Assembly: GCA_030670425.1 (NCBI GenBank)
Contig: DAOVBS010000009.1
Coordinates: 1-12,262 of the forward strand
Direction of reading: 5' to 3'
DNA: 12,262 nt
Source of the DNA: Chloroflexota bacterium
GTDB taxonomy: Bacteria > Chloroflexota > Dehalococcoidia > GIF9 > AB-539-J10
In this document: positions 1-6,623 of the stretch, in pieces
How the letters are laid out: every line of letters starts with the position of its first letter
Numbering within the stretch: position 1 is the stretch's first letter
Translations under genes and position numbers: made by a program
Notes under the pieces: generated by a model
What the model saw: only the letters and a program-made list of their open reading frames with translations
The model's database searches: none
Told to the model about the DNA's origin: nothing

Positions 1-65
1 CTGGTGCTGGAGTTGGCTATGCCTGTCGTCTATAATGCAGGAGTATCCAATAGACAGAAAGGTGA
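1..65 (+). promoter_or_regulatory. Upstream region of pth with a TATAAT -10-like box
   Basis: A perfect TATAAT lies at 31-36. The best -35 match with an 18-nt spacer (CTGGAG, 7-12) is poor, so this promoter is only possible. A start point near 43 would give a leader of about 23 nt containing AAAGG at 58-62. The first 35 bases also read as a glycine-rich open frame (GAGVGYACRL, then TAA at 33-35) that could be the tail of an upstream gene; if so, the TATAAT could be chance. Another open frame ends with TGA at 67-69, overlapping the pth start. The window edge prevents a decision. Confidence 0.35.
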
Positions 66-692
66 ATGATGTTTCCAGTATTCTGGCGTCGGCACGTCTC
101 TGCAGGCAAGGTGGCAGGACTTATTGTTGGGCTGGGCAACCCAGGCAGTGCCTATGTAGATAGTCGCCACAACGTTGGCTTCCGATGTCTGGATCATCTG
201 GCTGGACTTCATTCTGTCCGCTTTGACCGGGAAGAGTGCCAGGCTAGAACAGGCAGCGGCAACATAGCGGGCAGCAGACGGCTACTGGCCAAGCCTGAAA
301 CGTTCGTCAACCTCAGCGGCAGAGCGGTAAGTTGCCTGATGCACAAGCACCACATCTCCCCAGGCGACCTTCTGGTGATTTGCGACGACCTTGACTTGCC
401 TGTGGGCGAGGTCCGGCTGCGTTCGCATGGTGGCTCCGGAGGGCACAAGGGCATGAAATCCATCATATCTGCCCTGGGAAGCGAGGATTTCTGTCGAATC
501 AGGGTCGGCATCGGCCGACCTCAAAGAGAGAGGGTATCAGATGCTGGAGAGGAAATCATAGTCAATCATGTTCTTGGCGATTTCACCCGCCACGAAGAGG
601 CGGCGATCAGGTCTGCGATTGCCACGGTAGCAGACGTCGTTGATTGCCTTCTCAGTCAGGGGGTGGAGGCGGCGATGAGCAGGTTCAACTAG
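66..692 (+). CDS. pth: Peptidyl-tRNA hydrolase
   Basis: Cleaves the ester bond of peptidyl-tRNAs released early from ribosomes, recycling tRNA in the cytoplasm. The bacterial Pth family is clear. GLIVGLGNPG at residues 18-27 forms the first strand. SRHNVGF carries the catalytic His35 (His20 in E. coli). KPETFVNLSG supplies Asn82, and CDDLDLP supplies Asp107 (Asp93 in E. coli). The glycine loop GGSGGHKGMKS (about 122-132) has Lys where E. coli has Asn114, a change I recall from other bacteria. At 208 residues the protein is slightly longer than usual because of about 15 extra residues before the first strand. Two adjacent ATGs at 66 and 69 follow AAAGGTGA; the ATG at 69 has the better spacing (6 nt). 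A GTG at 111 would give a start closer to the family norm but has a weaker ribosome site. It is the first gene of the pth-LOG-eno-MBL-gap run. Confidence 0.96.
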   Translation: MMFPVFWRRHVSAGKVAGLIVGLGNPGSAYVDSRHNVGFRCLDHLAGLHSVRFDREECQARTGSGNIAGSRRLLAKPETFVNLSGRAVSCLMHKHHISPGDLLVICDDLDLPVGEVRLRSHGGSGGHKGMKSIISALGSEDFCRIRVGIGRPQRERVSDAGEEIIVNHVLGDFTRHEEAAIRSAIATVADVVDCLLSQGVEAAMSRFN

Positions 693-704
693 TTATGGTA
701 TACT
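676..704 (+). promoter_or_regulatory. Possible extended -10 promoter for the LOG-like gene
   Basis: TATACT at 699-704 is preceded by TGG at 696-698, forming an extended -10 element. A weak -35 (TGAGCA, 676-681) lies 17 nt upstream, inside the end of pth. The predicted start near 711 leaves about 10 nt before the GTG at 721, including GAGGT (712-716). This could be an internal promoter feeding the LOG-like gene and eno. Confidence 0.35.
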
Positions 705-720
705 CCAGCCTGAGGTCAAC

Positions 721-1203
721 GTGATTGTTGCTGTCATAGGAGACTCCTCCTGTTCGGGGGAGGAAGCTGAGCTGGCTGAGTCCGTGGGTGCAGAACTGGC
801 TGCTCGGGGTGCCACTGTAGTTTGCGGTGGTCTGGGTGGCGTGATGGAAGCTGTCTGCCGTGGGGCGAGATCAAAGGGCGGCTTGACCATTGGCATCCTG
901 CCTGGCGATGATTCGAGCATGGCGAACCAATTTGTGGATATTCCCATAGTCACTGGCGTGGGCTATGCTAGAAATATGGCGGTGGTGAAGTCGGCCCAAG
1001 CAGTGATTGCCGTGGGGGGCAACTACGGGACGCTGAGCGAGATTGCCTATGCGCTGAAGAACGGCATCCCCGTCATCGGCCTGAATACGTGGTCGTTGTC
1101 ACGGGATACCCAAAAGGATGATCCTATAATCAGAGGCCGGAGCGCGGTCGAAGCGGTGGAGAAGGCCGTTTCTTCAGCGAAAGGAAAGGCAGGTCAGGAC
1201 TGA
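721..1203 (+). CDS. LOG-like Rossmann-fold protein (TIGR00725 family)
   Basis: A 160-residue protein of the SLOG/lysine-decarboxylase-like superfamily, best matching the TIGR00725 group by eye. It opens with a nucleotide-binding strand and loop (VAVIGDSSCSG, residues 3-13), then GATVVCGGLGGVMEAVCRGA (30-49) and VGGNYGTLSEIAYAL (98-112). That last segment corresponds to the PGGxGTxxE motif of LOG phosphoribohydrolases; the leading Pro is Val here, but the GT and the Glu remain. LOG enzymes release cytokinin bases from nucleoside monophosphates. TIGR00725 proteins have no firmly assigned substrate, so the function is left open; a nucleotide-binding role is inferred. The GTG start follows GAGGT at 712-716 at short spacing. 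The gene ends one base before the enolase ATG, so the two are probably co-transcribed and translationally coupled. Confidence 0.85.
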   Translation: MIVAVIGDSSCSGEEAELAESVGAELAARGATVVCGGLGGVMEAVCRGARSKGGLTIGILPGDDSSMANQFVDIPIVTGVGYARNMAVVKSAQAVIAVGGNYGTLSEIAYALKNGIPVIGLNTWSLSRDTQKDDPIIRGRSAVEAVEKAVSSAKGKAGQD

Positions 1204-1204
1204 G

Positions 1205-2518
1205 ATGAACGTTGAAATGGGAAGCATCGAGAGCGTCAAGGCCAGAGAGATTATTGACTCGCGGGGCAATCCCACCGTGGAGGTTGAGGTGGTCCTGGTT
1301 GATGGGAGCGCGGGAATGGCGTCTGTTCCGTCGGGTGCCAGCACCGGGAAGTATGAGGCAGTGGAACTGCGGGATGGGGACAAGAACAGGTATGGTGGAC
1401 TCGGTGTGCTACGAGCTGTAGACAATGTCAACAGGGGCATTGCTCCGGAACTGGTGGGCATGTCTGTTCTGGATCAGGCAGCTATCGATGGCAGACTGAT
1501 TGAGCTTGACGGGACCGCCAACAAGTCCAGCCTTGGAGCCAATGCCATACTGGGAGTATCTCTGGCGGTGGCTAAGGCCGGGGCTGATTTTCTGGGCCTT
1601 CCCCTGTATCGCTATCTGGGCGGAGCAAGAGCCAACGTTTTGCCCGTTCCCATGCTTAATGTCATAAATGGCGGTAAGCACGCGTCGGATTCCACGGATT
1701 TCCAGGAGTTCATGATAGTCCCCGCCGGCGCTGACGATTTTCGACGAGCCATGCAAATGAGCAGTGAAGTCTATCATTGTTTACATAAAGTTCTTCAGGA
1801 GAAAGGCTTGAACACAGGTGTAGGTGACGAAGGCGGCTTTGCTCCCGTGCTTTCCCGCAACAGGGAAGCCGTGGAGTTGATTCTCGCGGCCATCGATCTC
1901 GCTGGATATAAGGCGGGGCGAGACCTGTTTCTTGCGCTGGACCCGGCAGCCAGCACTTTCTATCAGGATGACAAGTATGTCCTGTCTCGAGAGGGACGCA
2001 GTCTTACTTCTGCAGAAATGGTGGACTTCTACGCCAGGTGGGTATCCGAGTATCCTATCATCAGCATTGAGGATGGCTTGGCTGAGGATGACTGGACAGG
2101 ATGGGCGTTGCTTGTGGCCAAGCTGGGTGCGAAGACTCAGCTTGTGGGTGATGACCTCTATGTCACAAACATAGAGCGTCTTGAGAGAGGTATTGCAGAG
2201 AACTGCTCCAGTTCTATTCTCATTAAGCTGAATCAAATAGGCACACTCAGTGAAACCATGGGGGTTATCAAGAGGGCGCAAAGGGCAGGGTGGACAACAG
2301 TGGTTAGCCATCGTTCTGGCGAGACCGAGGACACTACCATAGCTGACCTAGCCATTGCCGCCGATGCCGAATTCATCAAGGCGGGTGCTCCTTGCCGGAG
2401 TGAGAGGCTAGCCAAGTACAACCGTCTTCTTAGAATAGAGGAAGAATTGGGGGACGGTGCTCGCTACTCTGGTATGGGAGCTCTTCGCAGCCTAGAGAAG
2501 CCAAAGCTATGGAAATAG
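1205..2518 (+). CDS. eno: Enolase (phosphopyruvate hydratase)
   Basis: Converts 2-phosphoglycerate to phosphoenolpyruvate in glycolysis and gluconeogenesis. At 437 residues it is full length and rich in family signatures. These are the flexible loop SGASTG (43-48), GGKHASD with His159, FQEFM with Glu168, and GDEGGFAP with the proton-transfer Glu209. The Mg ligands are Asp246 (ALDPAAS), Glu289 (SIED) and Asp316 (GDDLY). The signature ILIKLNQIGTLSE contains the catalytic Lys341, followed by SHRSGETEDTTIADLA (368-383) and Lys392 in IKAGAPCRSERLAKYN. All catalytic positions are present, so the enzyme should be active. The ATG at 1205 comes one base after the previous stop (TGA, 1201-1203). A second in-frame Met at residue 5 is possible. 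The 3' end overlaps the next gene by 10 nt. Confidence 0.98.
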   Translation: MNVEMGSIESVKAREIIDSRGNPTVEVEVVLVDGSAGMASVPSGASTGKYEAVELRDGDKNRYGGLGVLRAVDNVNRGIAPELVGMSVLDQAAIDGRLIELDGTANKSSLGANAILGVSLAVAKAGADFLGLPLYRYLGGARANVLPVPMLNVINGGKHASDSTDFQEFMIVPAGADDFRRAMQMSSEVYHCLHKVLQEKGLNTGVGDEGGFAPVLSRNREAVELILAAIDLAGYKAGRDLFLALDPAASTFYQDDKYVLSREGRSLTSAEMVDFYARWVSEYPIISIEDGLAEDDWTGWALLVAKLGAKTQLVGDDLYVTNIERLERGIAENCSSSILIKLNQIGTLSETMGVIKRAQRAGWTTVVSHRSGETEDTTIADLAIAADAEFIKAGAPCRSERLAKYNRLLRIEEELGDGARYSGMGALRSLEKPKLWK

Positions 2519-3504
2519 TAGCTGGAGTCCACCAGATAAGACTCCCCTTCCCGCAGGACATTCCAGAGTACACCAACGTGTATGTAGTTGAGGGAAGCAA
2601 GGGCAACTTGCTGATAGACAGCGGATGGGATAGCTCTGAGACTCTTTGGGCTTTCAGGGAAGGACTGCTGGAAGAGCGCCTGAAGTTTGAGGACATCAAT
2701 TGGATTGTCGTCACACATATTCACCCTGACCATTTTGGTCTGGCAAACAAGCTAAGGGATCTCTGCGGGGCCAAGGTCGCTGTCCATGTGGTCGAGGGGG
2801 AGCTTGTGGAGTCGAGGTACAGAGATCCTGACGGACTGCTCAGGGAGGTGAAGGACGAGCTTAGCGTCAACGGAGTTCCTCAAGCTGAGCTGGCCACACT
2901 CAAGGAAGTCTCGCTGTGGATGAAAGAATTTGCTTCGCCTGAGTTGCCTGATGTCATGTTGAGCGATGGTGACAGGCTTTCCACTGGCCCATTAGAATTC
3001 GAGGTGTTGCGGACACCGGGGCATTCGCCAGGTCATATATGTCTCTACGAGCGGAGGAAACGGTGGCTATTCTCCGGTGACCACGTTCTGTTTCACACCA
3101 TTCCTCACGTAGGCTTTCACCCACAATCGGGGGCCAACCCATTGAAGGACTACATCGACTCCCTGAGGATGCTGGAGGAACTTCCAGTCAATTTCGTTTT
3201 CCCGGGGCATGGGCCGGTGTTCAATAGCCTGAAACTGAGGGCAGCGGAAATACTTGATCACCATGAACAGAGGAAAAGGGCTATTGTGAAGGTCCTGAGC
3301 CATGGTTTGAAAACAGCGTATGAGGTGGCTACTGAGATCCCTTGGAAACCTGAAACGGGCGGCGTTGCCTTTGCTGATTTGGTGCCATGGGAAAGGCGAT
3401 TGGCCGTGTTCGAGACTATTGCTCACCTGAAGTTGTTGAGCTTTCAGGGCAAGACAGCCAAGATTGAGAGAGATGGAGTGGCTCAATACCTTGCCAGGGA
3501 ATAG
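2509..3504 (+). CDS. Metallo-beta-lactamase-fold hydrolase (glyoxalase II-like)
   Basis: A 331-residue MBL-fold enzyme with a two-metal site. The N-terminal strand and DSGWD (37-41) lead into THIHPDHFG (69-77), which provides His70, His72, Asp74 and His75. TPGHSPGH (169-176) supplies a metal His172, FSGDHV (188-193) the bridging Asp191, and FPGHGPV (231-237) the last metal His234. Residues from about 245 to the end are basic and predicted helical, resembling the winged-helix tail of the RNase Z/LACTB2-like branch. The substrate is unknown; thioesters, phosphoesters or RNA are all handled by relatives. The start codon lies within the last codons of eno (overlap 2509-2518, different frame), suggesting translational coupling. 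Its place between eno and gap hints at a metabolite-repair or glycolysis-linked role, but this is inference from position only. Confidence 0.9.
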   Translation: MEIVAGVHQIRLPFPQDIPEYTNVYVVEGSKGNLLIDSGWDSSETLWAFREGLLEERLKFEDINWIVVTHIHPDHFGLANKLRDLCGAKVAVHVVEGELVESRYRDPDGLLREVKDELSVNGVPQAELATLKEVSLWMKEFASPELPDVMLSDGDRLSTGPLEFEVLRTPGHSPGHICLYERRKRWLFSGDHVLFHTIPHVGFHPQSGANPLKDYIDSLRMLEELPVNFVFPGHGPVFNSLKLRAAEILDHHEQRKRAIVKVLSHGLKTAYEVATEIPWKPETGGVAFADLVPWERRLAVFETIAHLKLLSFQGKTAKIERDGVAQYLARE

Positions 3505-3506
3505 AC

Positions 3507-3513
3507 AAGGAGG
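3507..3513 (+). promoter_or_regulatory. Ribosome binding site that fixes the gap start
   Basis: AAGGAGG at 3507-3513 is a near-perfect Shine-Dalgarno sequence, 7 nt before GTG at 3521. It supports GTG 3521 over the upstream in-frame ATG at 3464, which lies inside the preceding gene and would add 19 residues absent from GAPDH proteins. Confidence 0.85.
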
Positions 3514-3520
3514 CAAAGAG

Positions 3521-4534
3521 GTGGCAACGAAAGTAGGCATCAATGGATTCGGGCGTATCGGGAGGTTGGCGCTGAAGGCGATAAATGAGCGGCATGATAA
3601 TGTGCTGAGCGTGGTGGCGGTGAACGATCTTACCGACGCTAGGACGAATGCTCACCTTTTCAAATATGATAGCAATTACGGTGTCTACCCGGGGAAGGTA
3701 GAGGCCAGGGATAGTTCTATCCTGATTGATGGCAATGAGATAAGAGTTCTGGCTGAGCGTGACCCGGCGCAGATTCCCTGGGGGGACTATGGAGTGGATA
3801 TCGTCATTGAGTCAACGGGACTGTTCACTCAGGCCGCCAAGGCTGCTGCTCACTTCCAAGGCGGGGCTAGGAAGGTGGTCATCTCAGCACCGGCTCGGGA
3901 CGAGGACATAACCGTTGTTCTTGGCGTCAACGAGAGCAAGTACGACCCGTCCCAACATCACATCATATCCAATGGCTCGTGTACTACGAACTGCATTGCC
4001 CCTGTGGTGAAGGTACTGCATCAGAACTTTGGAGTTGCTCGTGGACTGATGACCACTATTCACTCCTATACCAATGACCAGAGGATTCTGGATGTATTCC
4101 ACCGGGATCTGCGCCGGGCAAGAGCGGCTGCGATCAATATTGTTCCCACCACTACCGGTGCCGCTCGCGTTGTGGGAGTGGTTATCCCGGAGCTTCAGGG
4201 GAAGCTCCACGGGATGGCCATGAGGGTGCCTACCTCTGTGGTGTCGGTTGTTGACTTTGTGGCTGATTTGAACAAGGAGGTGTCCGCCGAGGAGATCAAC
4301 AGCGCTTTCCGGAGTGCTGCTGAAGGAGAGCTGAAAGGTATTCTCGAGTACTGTGATGAGCCTCTGGTTAGCACAGATTTCAGGGGTAATCCTGCCAGTT
4401 CTGTTTTCGATGCCTTGAGCACAATGGTCATCGATGGCAACATGGCGAAAGTATTGGCCTGGTATGACAATGAGTGGGCCTATAGCTGCCGTCTGGCTGA
4501 CCTTGCTGCCTATATTGCTAGCAAAGGCATGTGA
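3521..4534 (+). CDS. gap: Type I glyceraldehyde-3-phosphate dehydrogenase
   Basis: Oxidises and phosphorylates glyceraldehyde 3-phosphate to 1,3-bisphosphoglycerate. The 337-residue form from GTG 3521 starts VATKVGINGFGRIGR, exactly as the family does. VNDLTD (34-39) carries the acidic residue (Asp36) that favours NAD over NADP. The active-site cysteine is Cys154 in SNGSCTTNC, where the usual Ala before Ser is Gly. The general base is His181 in HSYTNDQ. PTTTGAARVVG (209-219), KLHGMAMRVPT (228-238) and WYDNEWAYSCR (314-324) complete the catalytic domain, and the end AAYIASKGM is typical. Odd point: the usual Leu-Pro of DLPHKDLRRAR is Val-Phe here (DVFHRDLRRAR, residues 191-201), at a site linked to coenzyme choice. 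The gene follows the MBL hydrolase by 16 nt with a strong ribosome site, so it is probably in the same operon. Confidence 0.97.
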   Translation: MATKVGINGFGRIGRLALKAINERHDNVLSVVAVNDLTDARTNAHLFKYDSNYGVYPGKVEARDSSILIDGNEIRVLAERDPAQIPWGDYGVDIVIESTGLFTQAAKAAAHFQGGARKVVISAPARDEDITVVLGVNESKYDPSQHHIISNGSCTTNCIAPVVKVLHQNFGVARGLMTTIHSYTNDQRILDVFHRDLRRARAAAINIVPTTTGAARVVGVVIPELQGKLHGMAMRVPTSVVSVVDFVADLNKEVSAEEINSAFRSAAEGELKGILEYCDEPLVSTDFRGNPASSVFDALSTMVIDGNMAKVLAWYDNEWAYSCRLADLAAYIASKGM

Positions 4535-4558
4535 CTACCGCGTTGCCTGGCGGACCCG

Positions 4559-4586
4559 TTGACAAGATTCTGGGGCTTGCTACACT
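4559..4586 (+). promoter_or_regulatory. Sigma-70 type promoter of the zinc-ribbon membrane protein
   Basis: A perfect TTGACA at 4559-4564 is followed after 16 nt by TACACT at 4581-4586, four of six matches to TATAAT. Transcription would start near 4593, giving a leader of about 17 nt that holds AGGAGGTGA (4597-4605). It lies 25 nt after the gap stop codon and marks a new transcription unit. Confidence 0.7.
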
Positions 4587-4609
4587 ATATCCTGAGAGGA
4601 GGTGAACAA

Positions 4610-5050
4610 ATGTTCTGTCCCAAGTGCGGTACTGAAAACCCTGACGGCGCCAAGTTCTGCTCCAAGTGCGGAGCTGCTCTTGGTGCTGTGCCTGCCTCTT
4701 CGGGGGCCTCTTCGTCTTCTGACACCACTACGGGGCTGGCACCCAATGTGGCCGGGCTTCTCTGCTATGTCGGCTGGTGGATTTCGGGAATAGTCTTCGT
4801 GGTGCTCGAGAAGAAGAGCACCTTCGTGAGATTTCATGCCTGGCAGTCAATTGTTACCTTTGGGGTATTGACCGTAGTGCAGATTGCCATAGCTGTAATT
4901 CCTTTCATTGGCTGGATTCTATCGCCGCTCGTCTGGATTCTTAGCGTGGTTCTGTGGATTCTCCTGATGGTTCAGGCGGGAAGCGGCAAGATGTGGAAGT
5001 TGCCCTGGGTAGGTGACTGGGCCGAGAAGCAGGCCAGCAAAGCTCCTTGA
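4610..5050 (+). CDS. Zinc-ribbon membrane protein (DUF4870-like)
   Basis: A 146-residue protein. It opens with a zinc ribbon of two CxxC knuckles, Cys3/Cys6 (FCPKCGTENPDG) and Cys17/Cys20 (FCSKCGAAL), of the kind common at the N-terminus of bacterial membrane proteins. A Ser/Thr/Ala-rich linker covers about 25-42. Three hydrophobic segments follow at roughly 46-67, 79-99 and 102-124. Sequence around LLCYVGWWISGIVFVVLEKK and VRFHAWQS resembles DUF4870/Tic20-like proteins, whose molecular role is not established. The ATG at 4610 is preferred because AGGAGGTGA sits 7 nt upstream of it; an in-frame TTG at 4559 is part of the promoter -35 box. The gene has its own promoter and stands alone. The call is confident for the fold and topology but not for the function. 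Confidence 0.88.
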   Translation: MFCPKCGTENPDGAKFCSKCGAALGAVPASSGASSSSDTTTGLAPNVAGLLCYVGWWISGIVFVVLEKKSTFVRFHAWQSIVTFGVLTVVQIAIAVIPFIGWILSPLVWILSVVLWILLMVQAGSGKMWKLPWVGDWAEKQASKAP

Positions 5051-5083
5051 ACTGATAAGCTTTGCCGTAACTTCCCCAGATGC

Positions 5084-5110
5084 TGCGCAGAGCCCGGGCG
5101 TTCGGGCGCA
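5084..5110 (+). terminator. GC-rich hairpin after the zinc-ribbon gene
   Basis: GCCCG (5092-5096) and CGGGC (5103-5107) pair around a 6-nt loop. An alternative outer stem pairs TGCGC (5084-5088) with GCGCA (5106-5110). No run of T follows (the next bases are GACCGTGG), so it does not look like a standard intrinsic terminator. It may still attenuate or stabilise the 3' end of the preceding transcript. Confidence 0.25.
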
Positions 5111-5140
5111 GACCGTGGTTGTTGCATACATTTGCACACC

Positions 5141-5179
5141 GTAAACCTTTCCGTGGCTACTTACGTTTTCCTATATAAT
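5141..5179 (+). promoter_or_regulatory. Sigma-gene promoter region: TATAAT box and a possible ECF-type site
   Basis: Two overlapping signals are visible. TATAAT at 5174-5179 is a perfect -10 box but has no recognisable -35 at 16-18 nt; it would start transcripts near 5186, about 7 nt before the ATG. Separately, GTAAAC (5141-5146), 17 nt, then CGTT (5164-5167) resembles the AAC...CGT layout of promoters read by ECF sigma factors (for example TGAAAC-N16-CGTA for Bacillus sigma-W). That would allow the sigma factor to read its own promoter, with a leader of about 20 nt. The sequence alone cannot decide between them. Confidence 0.45.
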
Positions 5180-5192
5180 AGGCATCAATCTG

Positions 5193-5750
5193 ATGCCTGT
5201 TGAAAAAGACATAGTTTCGCGAGCGATAAAGGGCGATGCGGAGGCTTTTGCCGAACTCTATGAGAAGTACTTCGGGAAGATATACCGGTATATCTACCTC
5301 AGGACTGGGAATCAGACTGAAGCTGAGGATCTGGCGCAGGAGGTGTTTGCCAAAGCTTTGGAGGCAATTGGCTCATACAGATGGCGAGACATTCCCTTTG
5401 CTTCCTGGTTGTTTCGGATTGCTCACAATCAGGTGGTTGACCATTTCAGAAAGCAGGGGAAGGTGGAGAGGGTAGAGTTGGAGGACAATGTGGTCGCTGC
5501 TGACGAGCCAAGTCCGGCGCTTGTTGCTGAGCGGCGGTTCGAACTGGAAGAGCTAAGGGACAACATAAGCAAGCTGTCTCCAGCTCAACGCGAGGTAATC
5601 ACACTGCGTTTTGGTGCCGAGCTTTCCACCGCTGAAGTGTCAGAGGCTCTGGGAAAGAACACCGGGACGGTCAAGGCATTGCAATACAATGGCATAGTGG
5701 CGCTAAGGAAGCTAATGCTGGGTGATAGTCAGAGATGGGCCGAAAGATAG
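5193..5750 (+). CDS. Sigma-70 family RNA polymerase sigma factor (ECF-like)
   Basis: A 185-residue sigma factor with only regions 2 and 4, the ECF plan. Region 2 spans about residues 15-87. It has DAEAFAELYEKYFGKIYRYIYLRTGN, then AEDLAQEVFAKAL (44-56, the region 2.2 core-binding helix) and FASWLFRIAHNQVVDHFRK (69-87, -10 recognition). Region 4 spans about 118-175: LSPAQREVITLRFGAELSTAEVSEALGKNTGTVKALQYNGI is a clear helix-turn-helix for the -35 element. The last ten residues form a short tail. The ATG at 5193 has no good Shine-Dalgarno site (only AGG at 5180-5182). The 3' end overlaps the next gene by 16 nt, a strong sign that the two products work together, with the neighbour likely controlling this factor. 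The target regulon is unknown. Confidence 0.94.
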   Translation: MPVEKDIVSRAIKGDAEAFAELYEKYFGKIYRYIYLRTGNQTEAEDLAQEVFAKALEAIGSYRWRDIPFASWLFRIAHNQVVDHFRKQGKVERVELEDNVVAADEPSPALVAERRFELEELRDNISKLSPAQREVITLRFGAELSTAEVSEALGKNTGTVKALQYNGIVALRKLMLGDSQRWAER

Positions 5751-6565
5751 AAGAAATCCTGGATGAGTGTCTGGATCGCACATTTGCCGGCGAAACCATC
5801 GAGGATTGCCTTGATGCCCATCCTAGGGAGGCGTCCGAGCTGGAGCTGTTGCTCAATGCCAGCTGCGCTGTTATGCGGGGCTGCGCTGCTATTCGCCCTG
5901 ATCCGGCATTCAAGGCGAGGGCCTGGCATCACCTTCAGGCGATCTTTCATGATCGGTTCGGGGGGATCAGGAGCGCAGGGGTGGTTCCTATTTGGCGCAG
6001 AGCGTGGACTATGGCCATGGCTGGCGTCTTGCTTGTCCTGTTCTCTTGTGTGGCGGTGGTTGCTGCCTCGACGAATGCTTTGCCCGACGAGTTTCTCTAT
6101 CCGGCTAAGTTGGCTGCAGAGCGGGTAAGGATGACGCTGGCCTTGTCTGATCTGGGCGAAGCGAAGCTTCACCTTGAGTTTGCCGAGCGCAGAGCGTATG
6201 AGATGGTTGAGGTGGCGCAGCAGGGGAAAGCGGACAGACTTCTTGTACTGGCCGGGCAAGTTGCCGAGCACCTGGGCGAACTGTGTGTGACGGAGGAGAT
6301 GAAGGAGGTGGCGGAGGAAGCGTCAGCAGCCCTGGCCCCGGCTCCATCCCTGTCGGCGGGAACAGAACGTTCAGATGAGGGAACGGACGTTGAGGAGTTG
6401 GGGGCATTGCTGAGTCAGAGTCGTGAGGAAAGCCTGGAAGCCCTGGAGGACGCTTTGGCCAGAGCCCCGGAAGCGCTCAAACCGATCCTGAGGCGGACTA
6501 TTGAGAGTGTGGCCAAGGACTATGACAGGACCATTTCTATTATAGAAAGCGGCTCAAACCAATAG
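5735..6565 (+). CDS. DUF5667-type single-pass membrane protein, putative sigma-factor regulator
   Basis: A 276-residue protein. Residues 1-75 are helical and acidic (IEDCLDAHPREASELELLL, 22-40), resembling the cytoplasmic N-terminal part of Chloroflexota proteins paired with sigma factors. The HxxxCxxC zinc motif of classic ZAS anti-sigma factors is absent. One transmembrane helix lies at about 91-112 after the positive WRR. Outside the membrane, DEFLYPAKLAAERVRMTL (118-135) and KLHLEFAERRAYEM (144-157) match the DUF5667 pattern as I remember it. The rest (about 185-276) is Glu/Ala-rich, likely helical or coiled-coil. Overlapping the sigma gene by 16 nt, it probably tethers or senses for that factor; this is inference. 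Its transcript may end before the dnaX promoter at 6584, although no terminator is visible. Confidence 0.85.
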   Translation: MGRKIEEILDECLDRTFAGETIEDCLDAHPREASELELLLNASCAVMRGCAAIRPDPAFKARAWHHLQAIFHDRFGGIRSAGVVPIWRRAWTMAMAGVLLVLFSCVAVVAASTNALPDEFLYPAKLAAERVRMTLALSDLGEAKLHLEFAERRAYEMVEVAQQGKADRLLVLAGQVAEHLGELCVTEEMKEVAEEASAALAPAPSLSAGTERSDEGTDVEELGALLSQSREESLEALEDALARAPEALKPILRRTIESVAKDYDRTISIIESGSNQ

Positions 6566-6583
6566 TCCAGATACGGGGAATCC

Positions 6584-6612
6584 TTGGGAGATTTGAGGGC
6601 TAAGAGTATAAT
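6584..6612 (+). promoter_or_regulatory. dnaX promoter giving a nearly leaderless mRNA
   Basis: TTGGGA (6584-6589, four of six matches) and TATAAT (6607-6612, perfect) are separated by the ideal 17 nt. Transcription should begin near 6619, only about 5 nt before the dnaX ATG at 6624. No Shine-Dalgarno site could fit in that leader. Confidence 0.7.
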
Positions 6613-6623
6613 AGCGGTTGTAG

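Noticed and set aside
1781..2311. Minus-strand open frame (176 codons) inside eno
   Set aside because: It lies wholly opposite conserved enolase sequence, is rich in Cys, His and Arg without any motif, and has no upstream signals.
3464..3520. Extended N-terminus of GAPDH from ATG 3464
   Set aside because: These 19 residues lie inside the MBL hydrolase gene and are unlike any GAPDH start. AAGGAGG at 3507-3513 clearly serves GTG 3521.
4559..4609. Extended N-terminus of the zinc-ribbon protein from TTG 4559
   Set aside because: The TTG is part of a perfect TTGACA -35 box, and AGGAGGTGA at 4597-4605 points to ATG 4610, where the zinc ribbon begins.
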